DNA of 64,000 bases, taken from contig NZ_JAGIQA010000011.1 in NCBI RefSeq assembly GCF_017814975.1, positions 124,001-188,000 of the forward strand. Direction: 5' to 3'. The stretch is from Cupriavidus consociatus (lineage in GTDB: Bacteria; Pseudomonadota; Gammaproteobacteria; Burkholderiales; Burkholderiaceae). The notes below the pieces were generated by a model. It was not told where the DNA came from, searched no databases, and worked only from the letters and a program-made list of their open reading frames with translations. Shown in pieces: positions 20,281 to 28,741 of this stretch (positions within the stretch are counted from its first letter, which is position 1; every line of letters starts with the position of its first letter). Position numbers and translations under genes: made by a program.

Positions 20281-22056
20281 ATGTCAAATCTCCAAATAAG
20301 CGCGCGCCGCCGGGCGCGCGGTGTCTCCACTTTTTCCCTTTTCGCCTTAGCGCTACCTTCCGCTACGGTTGCACAAGCACTACCTGATAGAACTGCAGCG
20401 ACAACCGCTGCCGAGCAGGAGCAACGCACCCGCCAGCAGCAGGAGGCCCGCGAGCGCGCCCAGGCCGTCCAGGCGCCCGGTGTCCGCGCCCAGGACGTGG
20501 CGCCGGTCGAGTACCCGGCCCTGCCCACCGAGACGCCGTGCTTCCGCATCGACCGCTTCGTATTGGAGGTGCCGCCCGATCTGTCAGCCGATTCGAAGGC
20601 ACAAGGTGCCTCGGCCCTGCCGCAAGATCCATTTGCCTTTGTCCGCGCCTGGCTGGAGCACTACCAGGGCGCCTGCATCGGCAAGCAGGGGCTGGAGGTA
20701 CTGACCAAGGGCGCGTCGCAAGCCATCCTGAGCCGGGGCTATGTCACCACGCGTGTATTGTTGCCGCAGCAGGACCTGAGTGCTGGCACGCTGCTCCTGT
20801 CGCTCATCCCCGGTGTGATCGGAGAACTGCGCTTCGCCGCCCCGGATACGCGCGGCACATGGACATCGGCGTTTCCGGCCCGCGCGGGCGACCTGTTGAA
20901 CCTGCGCGACCTGGAACAGGGGCTGGAACAAATGAAGCGCGTCGCCAGCCAGGATGCGGACATGCGAGTAGTGCCCACCCAAATGCCGGGCGTCAGCGAT
21001 GTGATCATCACCGTCAAGCGCGCCAAGCCTTGGACCGTGGTGGCCTCGGTCGACAACTCGGGCACGCGCGCCACCGGCAAGTGGGTCGGCAACATGAGCG
21101 TCGGCATCGATAACCCGCTGGGCCTGAATGACCTGTTCAACATCGGCTACATGCAGGACGTGGAGTTCAGAAACAAGCAGCACGGCACGCGAGGGTGGAA
21201 CGGCTTCTATTCGGTGCCCTGGGACTACTGGACCGCCACGCTGTCGGCCTATTCGAACAACTACTACCAACAGATCGCGGGCGTAAACCAGACCTTCATC
21301 TCCAGCGGCAATTCACAGACCGCCGACCTCAAGCTGCACCGCGTGATCCGCCGTAGTCAGGACGATGTGCTGGGCGTTCAGTTCCGACTGTCACGCCGTT
21401 TCGGCAAGAGCTTCATAGAGGATACCGAGATCGAACAGCAGCACCGTAACAACACGGTGCTGGAGGCCGGGTTCACCGACCGCCATTACTTCGGCGCCGC
21501 GCAGTTCGACGGCAGCCTGGCGTACCGTCAGGGCATCGGCGGCTTCGGCTCGCAGCCGGACGCGCTGGCCGTTGACGGCGGCCCTACGTGGCTTTACCGC
21601 ATGCTGGTGGCGGACGCCAACCTGTCCGTGCCATTCCAGTTGGGCGGTCAGCCGCTGCGCTTCGTGACGACCTTCCGGGGCCAGTACACCGGGGACCGCC
21701 TCTATGCACTGGACATGATGACCATCGGCAGCCGGTACACCGTGCGCGGCTTCGACGGCGAGAACCTGCTGGCCGGCGACAGCGGCTTCTACTGGCGCAA
21801 CGAGTTGCAGGCGCCGATTGCGGCCACCGGCCAGGCTGTCTATGCCGGCGTGGACTATGGGCGTGTCTTCGGCCCATCAACCGCGCTGCTGGTCGGCAGG
21901 CCATTGGCTGGGGCCGTGATCGGATTGCGCGGCGGCTTTGGCTCCCGCTTTGGCCGGCTGTCTTATGACGTGTTTGCCGGGATGCCGATCTACAAGCCGG
22001 CGGCCTTTCATACCGCTAGTGTCGCGGGCGGATTGCAGGTGACTTACCAGTATTGA
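20281..22056 (+). CDS. TpsB outer-membrane transporter (ShlB/FhaC/HecB family)
   Basis: 591 residues with a signal peptide (cleavage near 'ATVAQA'), a Gln/Glu/Arg-rich N-terminal segment, POTRA domains ('CFRIDRFVLEV' and 'IPGVIGELRF...R.GDLLNLRDLEQGLEQMKR') and a C-terminal 16-strand-type barrel. The family's conserved VRGF of loop L6 is present ('YTVRGFDGENLL', about residue 488). The protein ends in an aromatic-rich terminal strand (VTYQY). It would export and fold the upstream TpsA. The frame is intact although its partner gene is broken. The start ATG lies 15 bp after the immunity candidate, so the three genes read as one operon in the order A-I-B. Confidence 0.88.
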   Translation: MSNLQISARRRARGVSTFSLFALALPSATVAQALPDRTAATTAAEQEQRTRQQQEARERAQAVQAPGVRAQDVAPVEYPALPTETPCFRIDRFVLEVPPDLSADSKAQGASALPQDPFAFVRAWLEHYQGACIGKQGLEVLTKGASQAILSRGYVTTRVLLPQQDLSAGTLLLSLIPGVIGELRFAAPDTRGTWTSAFPARAGDLLNLRDLEQGLEQMKRVASQDADMRVVPTQMPGVSDVIITVKRAKPWTVVASVDNSGTRATGKWVGNMSVGIDNPLGLNDLFNIGYMQDVEFRNKQHGTRGWNGFYSVPWDYWTATLSAYSNNYYQQIAGVNQTFISSGNSQTADLKLHRVIRRSQDDVLGVQFRLSRRFGKSFIEDTEIEQQHRNNTVLEAGFTDRHYFGAAQFDGSLAYRQGIGGFGSQPDALAVDGGPTWLYRMLVADANLSVPFQLGGQPLRFVTTFRGQYTGDRLYALDMMTIGSRYTVRGFDGENLLAGDSGFYWRNELQAPIAATGQAVYAGVDYGRVFGPSTALLVGRPLAGAVIGLRGGFGSRFGRLSYDVFAGMPIYKPAAFHTASVAGGLQVTYQY

Positions 22057-22262
22057 GTGGATGACCAAGAGTACCAGCCAAGTGCGCGCATTAAGCAGCG
22101 ACTCATGACCAACGACGAACGGTACGAAGCGGCGCTGGCGAAGCTGCATGCGCGGGCTAAGGAGCAAGGACTCATCTGCCACATCACGGAGTGGAACGGA
22201 ATCCACGCAAGCTACCGAAAGTCGCGGGCGATCTTGAGCACCAACGCTCGCGGTACCCCGTG
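22057..22262 (+). other. Possible small gene or fragment after tpsB
   Basis: The frame opens directly at the tpsB stop, with GTG at 22057 or ATG at 22105. It reads 'MTNDERYEAALAKLHARAKEQG' then 'CHITEWNGIHASYRKSR', a plausible charged helical protein. Downstream of about 22250 the frame runs into sequence whose coding sense is on the other strand, so the 3' end appears lost. Family unknown. It is probably a truncated passenger gene of the island. Confidence 0.3.
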
Positions 22263-22494
22263 GTGGCAGGGTGACGTGGATGAAGGGCATCATGTCCCGC
22301 AGGGGCGTGTGCCTGGACTCGATGCGAGACAGCACGTCGGTCTTCATGTAGCGCACGGTGCGCGCTTCGTCGGAGCCGGGCTCCAGCAGATCCACGTCGC
22401 CCGGATGGATGCCGGCCATTCGCGCAGCGCGCATCGTCGATGCTGAAGTCAGGCTGGCGCCTGGCAACGCCTCGTCAATCATGTGCCCCTCCCG

Positions 22495-22760
22495 CGTAAC
22501 CTCGCCAAAGGTGTGGCCGGCCTTGCGCACCGGCGCCGGCTCTAGCGCGCGGGCCTGGACCAGTTCAACTTGCTGCCGGGCACGCTGGACACGGCGTTCG
22601 GCCAGCACGTCCACGCCGTGCAGACGCACATCGGCACGCGCCGCTGCAGCGGCGGCAATGGCAGCCTCCAGCGGCACGTTCTCCATGCTGCCCAGGCTCA
22701 TGGTGCGGGCCTTGCCCGCAAGGGTGTAGCGGACCAGCCAGAGGCGGGAGACGCCACGGA
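22495..22760 (-). pseudogene. Fragment of a tyrosine-recombinase (phage-type) integrase, arm-binding N-terminus
   Basis: On the minus strand the frame reads 'VSRLWLVRYTLAGKART' then 'MSLGSMENVPLEAAIAAA', followed by an Ala/Arg-rich helix and 'AGHTFGEVTRE'. This is the order seen in DUF4102-type integrases (beta-strand 'K.W..RY...GK...M.LGS', helix, then the core-binding start). The 5' end is cut at the dispersed repeat and the catalytic domain is missing; the continuing frame to about 22260 is not integrase-like. It is a relic of the element that once mobilised this region or a neighbouring island. Confidence 0.55.
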
Positions 22761-22770
22761 TAGTATTTTG

Positions 22771-22854
22771 GTTACTTTTTGGCGCTTGGCCAAAAAGTGA
22801 CCCACCCAGGAGGGCGGAACCCCAGGCGGCTCAACCAGCGACAACATCTCACCA
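22771..22854 (-). repeat. ~85-bp dispersed repeat, right copy of an inverted pair
   Basis: This is the reverse complement of 9718-9799. Its left half is a near-perfect hairpin: GTTACTTTTTGGC (22771-22783) pairs with GCCAAAAAGTGAC (22789-22801). The rest matches the 'CGCTGGTTGARCCGCC' half of the left copy. The two copies enclose about 13 kb with the exoprotein locus. The element is non-coding. Confidence 0.75.
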
Positions 22855-22930
22855 GTACTGCAAATCCTTCTACCCTGTCGGCCTCAATCCAAGGGAGGTC
22901 CGGCAGAGCATCAGCCTGCGGCCCTCGCCA

Positions 22931-23797
22931 TTACCCTTCTATCTCCGCCCACCCCTGCATCGCCTGCCCACCAGCATCATCACCCGTCCACAACACCAGC
23001 CGTCCAGGTTGCGCGGCATCCGGCGCAGCGCCAACAATGATGGTGTCCTGGTCAAACAGCGGCGCCAGGCCGCGGAAGCCGAAGCGCTTGACGCGCGCCT
23101 GCGGAGCCTCGCGTGCCACCAGGTCCAGCATCAGCATGGCCTGCATCGGGCCATGCACCACCAGGCCGGGATAGCCCTCGACATCGCGCGTGTAGGCGCG
23201 GTCGTAGTGGATGCGGTGGCCGTTGAAGGTCAGCGCCGAATAGCGGAACAGCATGACCGCGTCGGCCTGCAGCGTGCGCTGCCACCGGGCGGTGTGTTCC
23301 AGGCGCGGGCGCGGCGGCTGCGGTTTGGACGGGTCCGGCATGGCGCGGTAGACGATGTCATGGCGCTCGTTGATCGCGGTCTTGCCGTTCACCGTCAGTT
23401 CATGGTCGACCGCGACGAACCACAGTTCGCCGCTGCGGCCAGTCTTGTACTGCACGTCCGCGATGGTGGAAGTGCGCGTGACGGTATCGCCGATATGCAG
23501 CGGATGGCTGAAGGTCAGCTCGCTGCCGGCCCACATGCGCCGCGGCAGCGGCACCGGCGGCATGAAGCCGCCGAGGTGCGGGTGGCCGTCGCGGCCGATG
23601 TCGCGCTGCTGGGCGCGCGGCAGGAAATACAGCCAGTGCCACAGCGGCGGCAGCGGGCCCGCGGCGATGGCCTCGGGGTCGAGGTCGAAGGTGGCGGCCA
23701 GGCCGGTCACCGGTTCGGGCGACAGCGTTTCGGTGCGCGATTCGCTGCGGCCGATCCAGCCGCGCAGGCGTTCGAGTTCGGAAGTGGCGTCAGTCAT
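22931..23797 (-). CDS. ich: Itaconyl-CoA / mesaconyl-C4-CoA hydratase-like protein (MaoC, FAS1-like hot-dog)
   Basis: 288 residues in the double hot-dog family of mesaconyl-C4-CoA/itaconyl-CoA hydratases. The N-terminal half has 'LPPLWHWLYFLP' and 'HPHLGGFMPPVPLPRRMWAGS', and the C-terminal half 'FRYSALTFNGHRIHYDRAY' and 'YPGLVVHGPMQAMLML', where the H-x4-D-type hydratase residues lie. It would hydrate itaconyl-CoA to citramalyl-CoA (or mesaconyl-C4-CoA). It is the last gene of a five-gene minus-strand cluster with a CitE-type lyase, MmgE/PrpD, CoA-transferase and acyl-CoA dehydrogenase. That content matches the Pseudomonas and Yersinia itaconate (rip) loci. The exact substrate is inference. 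Confidence 0.75.
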   Translation of the reverse strand: MTDATSELERLRGWIGRSESRTETLSPEPVTGLAATFDLDPEAIAAGPLPPLWHWLYFLPRAQQRDIGRDGHPHLGGFMPPVPLPRRMWAGSELTFSHPLHIGDTVTRTSTIADVQYKTGRSGELWFVAVDHELTVNGKTAINERHDIVYRAMPDPSKPQPPRPRLEHTARWQRTLQADAVMLFRYSALTFNGHRIHYDRAYTRDVEGYPGLVVHGPMQAMLMLDLVAREAPQARVKRFGFRGLAPLFDQDTIIVGAAPDAAQPGRLVLWTGDDAGGQAMQGWAEIEG

Positions 23798-23834
23798 GGG
23801 CTTGCAGGTTCGGGTTAGACAGGAAGGCGGGGTG

Positions 23835-24659
23835 CTATTGCGCCAGCGCCAGCAGGCGTTTGGCCTGCTCGATCACGGGCCGGTCGACCATCTTGCCATC
23901 GACCTGCACGGCATGGCTGCCGCTGGCGGTGGCGTCGAGCACGCGGCGGGCCCAGTCCAGCTGTTCTGCGCTGGGCAGGAAGCCGGCGCGCACCGCGCCC
24001 AGCTGCGCCGGGTGGATGCACAGCTTGCCGGCAAAGCCGAGTTCGCGCGCGTAGGCGACGTCGCTGGCCAGCACGGCTTCATCCTTCAGCGCGGTGGTGA
24101 CGCCGTCCACCGGCGGCGGCAGCCCGGCGACGCGCGAAGCCAGCACGATGCGGGCGCGCGCAAACGCCAGCGCGTCGCGGGTGTGGCTGCAGCCCAGGTC
24201 GACGGCATAGTCGAGCGAGCCGAACGCGAGCCGTGCCACGCCGCTGGCCGTGGCCACCGTGTCGACCTGGTGCAGGCCGAGCGCGGTCTCGATGATGGCG
24301 ACCAGCTCGCCCTGCGGGTTGATCGCGTGCAGCGCCTGCGCGATCTGCGCCAGCGCGGCGGCGTCTTCGGCCTTGGGCACCATCAGGCCGGCCAGCGCTG
24401 TGCCGGCCGGCAGCGAGCGCAGCCAGGCCAGGTCGGCGGGAAACGCCGGCGAGGCGCTGTCGTTGATGCGGACCATGGCGCGCGCGGCGGGCTGGCCGGC
24501 CAGCCAGGCGCCAATGGCTTCGCGCGCGGCGGGCTTGGCGTCGGGGTGCACGGCGTCCTCAAGGTCGAGGATCATCACGTCGGGGCTCGCGGCGGCGGCC
24601 TTGTCAAAGCGCTCCGGCCGGTCGCCGGGGACGAACAGGTAGGTGACGGCAGTAGTCAT
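23835..24659 (-). CDS. ccl: Citramalyl-CoA lyase-like HpcH/HpaI (CitE) family protein
   Basis: 274 residues with a CitE-like TIM barrel. Seen are 'YLFVPGDRPERFDKA', 'VMILDLEDAVHPDAK..AREA' (Mg-binding Asp/Glu), 'VRINDSASPAF', 'AIIETALGL' and 'FGSLDYAVDLG', with the C-terminal 'KLCIHPAQLGAV'. The start at 24659 was chosen because upstream frame codons lack family similarity. It would cleave citramalyl-CoA to acetyl-CoA and pyruvate, the third step after CoA-transfer and hydration. It follows the MmgE/PrpD gene by 10 bp. Malyl-CoA or other beta-hydroxyacyl-CoA lyases share this fold, so specificity rests on context. Confidence 0.75.
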   Translation of the reverse strand: MTTAVTYLFVPGDRPERFDKAAAASPDVMILDLEDAVHPDAKPAAREAIGAWLAGQPAARAMVRINDSASPAFPADLAWLRSLPAGTALAGLMVPKAEDAAALAQIAQALHAINPQGELVAIIETALGLHQVDTVATASGVARLAFGSLDYAVDLGCSHTRDALAFARARIVLASRVAGLPPPVDGVTTALKDEAVLASDVAYARELGFAGKLCIHPAQLGAVRAGFLPSAEQLDWARRVLDATASGSHAVQVDGKMVDRPVIEQAKRLLALAQ

Positions 24660-24669
24660 GCGGCGTTCC

Positions 24670-26052
24670 TCAGCGAGCAGCGGGCAGCCAGTCGTTGACA
24701 TTGGGCGCCTGCTCCAGTGCCCACACGCGCGCGATGATGGCGCGCATCTCGGCCTCGTTGGCACCGTTGCGGAACGCGCCCAGCTGCAGCGCCTTGGCTT
24801 CCAGCTCCGGGCGCGACAGGGTGTTGTCCGGGTCGCCCTTGGGCACGTCCACGCGTGCGGCCAGCGTGCGGCCGTCGGTGGTCTTCACCGTGACGCGGCC
24901 GATCCACTGGCGCGGGTAGGCGGCGTTGATTTCCTGGTCGAGTTCCATCGTGACCTTGCCGCGGAAGTCGACGACTTTCGCGTCGGGCAGCGCGTGCTGC
25001 TCGAATTCCGCCAGGCCGGCGTGGCCATGCACGGCAACCAGGCCCAGCACCGTGCCCATCGAGAACTTGGCCTGGTGGATGGTGGCCGGATTGACCACCG
25101 GTCCGAGCACGTCGATCGCGCCCTGGTGCACGTGGGTGGTGACGCTGGCAATCTGGTCCGCGCCGATGCCTTCGTGCTGCATCAGCACCTTGAGCGCGTC
25201 GGCGGCCGGGTGCGTGTGGCGGCACGAGGCAAAGAACTTGAACGAGGTCTCGGCGGTGGCCCAGCGGGTGCCCAGGCCATCGGTCAGCGCGGCGGGATTG
25301 GCGTCGCTCGACATGCCGGCGGCCATGCCCTGCTTGCCTTCGAGGATCTGCTTCGCGCCGGTGAAGCCCGCACGCGCCAGCCACGCCGATTGCAGGCCGT
25401 CGGCCGCGGCCTTGGCGGTGTGCAGCTGCTTGGAATCGGCGGCGTCGCGCAGGAACTCCCACAGGCCGGCGGCCTGCGTGCCGGCCGAACCCAGCGCCTG
25501 GTTGATGCCTTCGGCATCCAGGTTGTAGAGCTTGGCCACGGCGGCCGCGGCGGCGAGCGTGCCGACCGTGCCGGTGGTGTGGAACACGGTGTAGTGCGAG
25601 CGCCCCATGAACTCGCCGATGCGGATGCCGGCCTCATAGCCGGCGATCGACGCCAGCAGCACCTCGGCGCCGGTCTTGCCTTCGGCCTGCGCCGCGGCGA
25701 CCACGGCCGGGAACACCACCGCGGCCGGGTGCAGCACCGAGCCGTTGTGCACGTCGTCCTGCTCGACCACGTGCGACGACGCGCCGTTGATCAGCGCGGC
25801 GAAGTAGGGCGAGGTGCGGCGGCGGTCGACCAGCACTTCGGCGTCGCCCTGCGCGGGGCCCATGGCCGCTGCGAATTCCTGCAGGCGGCGCACGGCCGGG
25901 GCGTCCTTGCCGGCGATGGCCGAGGCGATCCAGTCAAGGAACAGGTCCTTGGTGCGCTCGATCACGGGCGCGGGCACGTCCGCGAGCTTGAAGTCGGCCA
26001 GGAACTGGCACAGCTGGCGGGTCGGGTAGGTGGTGTCTGCGGCTTGGCTCAT
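24670..26052 (-). CDS. MmgE/PrpD family protein
   Basis: 460 residues covering the full MmgE/PrpD fold: 'LFLDWIASAIAGKDAP' near the start, 'INGASSHVVEQDDVHNGSVLHPAAVV' (the conserved HxxDxD-like segment), 'GYEAGIRIGE', 'HTTGTVGTLAAAAA', and 'SCRHTHPAADALKVL' in the lid domain. The family includes 2-methylcitrate dehydratase and cis-aconitate decarboxylase. The start MSQAAD was preferred over a longer reading because the extra 34 residues are non-conserved. In the Pseudomonas itaconate cluster a member of this family sits beside the CoA-transferase, as here. Its reaction there is not settled, so no specific function is assigned. Confidence 0.85.
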   Translation of the reverse strand: MSQAADTTYPTRQLCQFLADFKLADVPAPVIERTKDLFLDWIASAIAGKDAPAVRRLQEFAAAMGPAQGDAEVLVDRRRTSPYFAALINGASSHVVEQDDVHNGSVLHPAAVVFPAVVAAAQAEGKTGAEVLLASIAGYEAGIRIGEFMGRSHYTVFHTTGTVGTLAAAAAVAKLYNLDAEGINQALGSAGTQAAGLWEFLRDAADSKQLHTAKAAADGLQSAWLARAGFTGAKQILEGKQGMAAGMSSDANPAALTDGLGTRWATAETSFKFFASCRHTHPAADALKVLMQHEGIGADQIASVTTHVHQGAIDVLGPVVNPATIHQAKFSMGTVLGLVAVHGHAGLAEFEQHALPDAKVVDFRGKVTMELDQEINAAYPRQWIGRVTVKTTDGRTLAARVDVPKGDPDNTLSRPELEAKALQLGAFRNGANEAEMRAIIARVWALEQAPNVNDWLPAAR

Positions 26053-26131
26053 GCCGGCTCCGGTGTGGAATTGGTTGCGTGGAAAGGAATGAAGCCCGGC
26101 GGCCTGTGCGGGACGGCCGGGCGTCGTGCGT

Positions 26132-27331
26132 TCAGATGGTCTGCTTGTCGGCAAGCGCGGCGATGTCGCCGTCGGTGTAGCCGAGCTCGGCCAGGATCTG
26201 CCGGCTGTGCGCGCCCAGTGCCGGTACGTCGCCCATGACAGGCTCCACGCCCGACAGGTTGGCGGGCGGCAGCAGCGCGCCGATCGGTCCGCCCGGGGTG
26301 GCCACTTCGCGCCAGCGCTGGCGTGCCTGCAACTGCGGATGGTTCCATACGCCCTCGATGTCGTTCATCGGGGCATTGGCGATCTGCGCCTCGTCGAGCA
26401 GTGCCTCGGCCTGCGCCACCGTCATCGACGCGAAGCGCGCTTCGATGATGGCGGTGAGTTCGGGGCGATTGCGCACGCGGGCCGTATTGCTGGAGAAGCG
26501 TTCGTCCTGCGCCAGTTCCCGGTTGCCGAGCACGATCTCGCAGAAATTGGCGAACTCGCGTTCGTTCTGCACGCTGAAGATCACGCTGCCATTGCCGGTG
26601 CGATGCACGCCATACGGTGCGATGGTCGGATGCGAAGCACCGAAGCGCGCCGGCGGCTTGCCGCCGTAGTGGCCGAAGTAGAGCACCTGGTTCATCCACT
26701 CGGCCATCGCCTCGAGCATGGTCACCTGCACGCGCAGGCCCTTGCCGGTGCGGCCACGCTGCAGCAGCGCCGAAAGGATGCCGCTGTAGGCGTACATGCC
26801 GGCCGAGATGTCGGCGATCGAAACGCCGGCGCGCGACGGCTCGTTCGGGCCGCCGGTAAGGCCCACCAGGCCGGCGGCGGCCTGGATCAGCAGGTCGTAG
26901 GCCTTCTTGTCGCGATAGGGACCGGAGTCGCCATAGCCCGAGATGTCGCAGACGATGAGCTTGTCGTACTTGCCGTGCAGGCTGTCGAAGTCCAGGCCCA
27001 TGCGCGCGGCCGCGCCGGGGGCGAGGTTCTGCACCAGCACATCGGCATCGGCCAGCAGCCGGTGCAGGATGGTCTGCGCCTCTTGATCCTTCAGATCCAG
27101 GGTCAGGCTTTCCTTGCCCCGGTTGAGCCACACAAAGTACGAGGCCTGCCCGTGCACGGACTGGTCATAGCCGCGCGCGAAGTCGCCCACGCCGGGACGC
27201 TCGATCTTGATGACGCGGGCACCAAGGTCGGCAAGCTGGCGAGTGGCGAAGGGGGCCGCAACCGCGTGCTCCAGCGAAACCACGCGGATGCCGTCAAGCG
27301 GGCGGATGCCTTTGGAGTTGTCAGGGGACAT
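26132..27331 (-). CDS. ict: Family III CoA-transferase, itaconate/mesaconate CoA-transferase-like
   Basis: 399 residues of the CaiB/BaiF family. 'LDGIRVVSLEHAVAAPFATRQLADLGARVIKIERP' is the N-terminal Rossmann segment, 'ISGYGDSGPYRDKKAYDLLIQA' precedes the catalytic region, and the family's catalytic aspartate is at 'SIADISAGMYAYSG'. It moves CoA from a donor such as succinyl-CoA to a free acid. The 80-bp gap to the MmgE/PrpD gene and 10-bp gap from the acyl-CoA dehydrogenase keep it in one operon. Neighbours of hydratase and citramalyl-CoA-lyase type make itaconate (or mesaconate) the best substrate guess. Confidence 0.78.
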   Translation of the reverse strand: MSPDNSKGIRPLDGIRVVSLEHAVAAPFATRQLADLGARVIKIERPGVGDFARGYDQSVHGQASYFVWLNRGKESLTLDLKDQEAQTILHRLLADADVLVQNLAPGAAARMGLDFDSLHGKYDKLIVCDISGYGDSGPYRDKKAYDLLIQAAAGLVGLTGGPNEPSRAGVSIADISAGMYAYSGILSALLQRGRTGKGLRVQVTMLEAMAEWMNQVLYFGHYGGKPPARFGASHPTIAPYGVHRTGNGSVIFSVQNEREFANFCEIVLGNRELAQDERFSSNTARVRNRPELTAIIEARFASMTVAQAEALLDEAQIANAPMNDIEGVWNHPQLQARQRWREVATPGGPIGALLPPANLSGVEPVMGDVPALGAHSRQILAELGYTDGDIAALADKQTI

Positions 27332-27341
27332 GCAAAAAGCC

Positions 27342-28511
27342 TCAGAACGAACGCGGCAGTTCGAGCACGTGCTCGGCCACGTAGGACAGGATCAGGTTGG
27401 TGGAAATCGGCGCGACCTGGTACAGGCGCGTTTCGCGGAACTTGCGCTCGATGTCGTATTCGGCGGCAAAGCCGAAGCCGCCGTGAGTCTGCAGGCAGAC
27501 GTTGGCCGCTTCCCATGAAGCATCGGCGGCCAGCAGCTTGGCGATATTGGCTTCCTTGCCGCAGGGCCTGCCGGCGTCGAACAGGCGCGCGGCCTTGTAG
27601 CGCATCATGCTGGCGGCTTCGACGTTGATATACGAGCGCGCGATCGGGAACTGCACGGCCTGGTTCTGGCCGATCGGGCGGTCGAACACGATGCGGTCGC
27701 GCGCATAGTTGCTGGCGCGCTCGACGAACCAGTAGCCGTCGCCCACGCACTCGGCGGCGATCAGGATGCGCTCGGCGTTGAGCCCGTCGAGGATGTATTT
27801 CAGGCCCTTGCCTTCCTCGCCGATCAGGTTCGCGGCCGGCACTTCGAGGTTGTCGAAGAACAGCTCGTTGGTCTCGTGGTTGACCATATTGCGGATCGGC
27901 TTGACCGTCAGGCCCTTGCCGATGGCATCGCGCAGGTCGACCACGAACACCGACAGTCCCTCGGACTTGCGCTTGACCTGGTCCAGCGGCGTGGTGCGCG
28001 CCAGCAGCAGCATCAGGTCGGAGTGCTGCACGCGCGAAATCCATACCTTCTGGCCATTGACGATGTACTTGTCGCCCTGGCGTACCGCGGTGGTCTTGAG
28101 CTTGGTGGTGTCGGTGCCGGTGGTGGGCTCGGTGACGGCCATCGACTGCATGCGCAGCTCGCCCGAGGCGATGCCGGGCAGCCAGCGCTGCTTCTGTTCC
28201 TCGGAGCCGTGGCGCAGCAGGCAGCCCATCACGTACATCTGGCCGTGGCAGGCGCCGGAATTGCCGCCGCTGCGGTTGATTTCTTCCATGATGACCGAGG
28301 CCGCGGTCAGGGACAGGCCAGAGCCGCCATAGGTCTCGGGGATCAGGGCTGACAGCCAGCCGGCCTGGGTCAGCGCCTGCACGAAGCGCTCGGGAAAGGC
28401 TTCCTGCTCTTCCACGCGCTGCCAGTATGCCGAGTCGAAGCCGGCGCACAGGTCGCGCACGGCCTCGCGGATTTCGGGATACAGCAGTTCCGGATCCTGT
28501 TCTGCAAGCAT
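27342..28511 (-). CDS. Acyl-CoA dehydrogenase, first gene of the itaconate-type cluster
   Basis: 389 residues with 'SMAVTEPTTGTDTTKLKTTAV' and 'VNGQKVWISRVQHSDLMLLLART' in the beta domain, and 'CLQTHGGFGFAAEYDIERKFRETRLYQVAPISTNLILSYV' at the C-terminus split over two motifs. The MCAD catalytic Glu position reads Ala (YQVAP), so the base, if any, is elsewhere (for example E in 'LNAERILIAAE', the isovaleryl-type position). Pseudomonas itaconate loci include an acyl-CoA dehydrogenase of unclear role at the same place. As the promoter-proximal gene its leader starts at 28512. Confidence 0.85.
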   Translation of the reverse strand: MLAEQDPELLYPEIREAVRDLCAGFDSAYWQRVEEQEAFPERFVQALTQAGWLSALIPETYGGSGLSLTAASVIMEEINRSGGNSGACHGQMYVMGCLLRHGSEEQKQRWLPGIASGELRMQSMAVTEPTTGTDTTKLKTTAVRQGDKYIVNGQKVWISRVQHSDLMLLLARTTPLDQVKRKSEGLSVFVVDLRDAIGKGLTVKPIRNMVNHETNELFFDNLEVPAANLIGEEGKGLKYILDGLNAERILIAAECVGDGYWFVERASNYARDRIVFDRPIGQNQAVQFPIARSYINVEAASMMRYKAARLFDAGRPCGKEANIAKLLAADASWEAANVCLQTHGGFGFAAEYDIERKFRETRLYQVAPISTNLILSYVAEHVLELPRSF

Positions 28512-28659
28512 GGGGAAGCCCCGTCTATTTCGAATGGGGCCATTATTCCCGACCCCCCCGCCAGCCGAAATTCGGATTTGCGAAAGAGCGGCTTAGGGCC
28601 GCCGGAAGCGCTTGCGGCGCGCTATGCACCTGGTTGCGCAGCGGGTTGCGCAATGCAAG

Positions 28660-28684
28660 ACGCCCGGCTGTGCCGGGCGTTTTC
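28660..28684 (+). terminator. Perfect hairpin followed by a short T-run
   Basis: ACGCCCGGC (28660-28668) and GCCGGGCGT (28672-28680) pair perfectly over a 3-nt loop, then TTTCG. The T-run is on the plus strand although no plus-strand gene precedes it. On the minus strand the hairpin follows the small peptide gene by 60 bp, so it may serve that transcript or block antisense reading into the catabolic operon. Confidence 0.55.
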
Positions 28685-28741
28685 GCGGTATTTCACGGGT
28701 CTTTGAATGGCAGGGCGCGCGGCCCCGCGGGTTGGTTGGTG

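Noticed and set aside
22779..23174. Open frame starting in the right repeat hairpin
   Set aside because: Its start lies in a dispersed element and it runs antisense into the hydratase gene.
24643..26238. 531-codon plus-strand frame over the MmgE/PrpD gene
   Set aside because: Antisense shadow of a well-supported gene; Gly/Arg/His-rich and without motifs.
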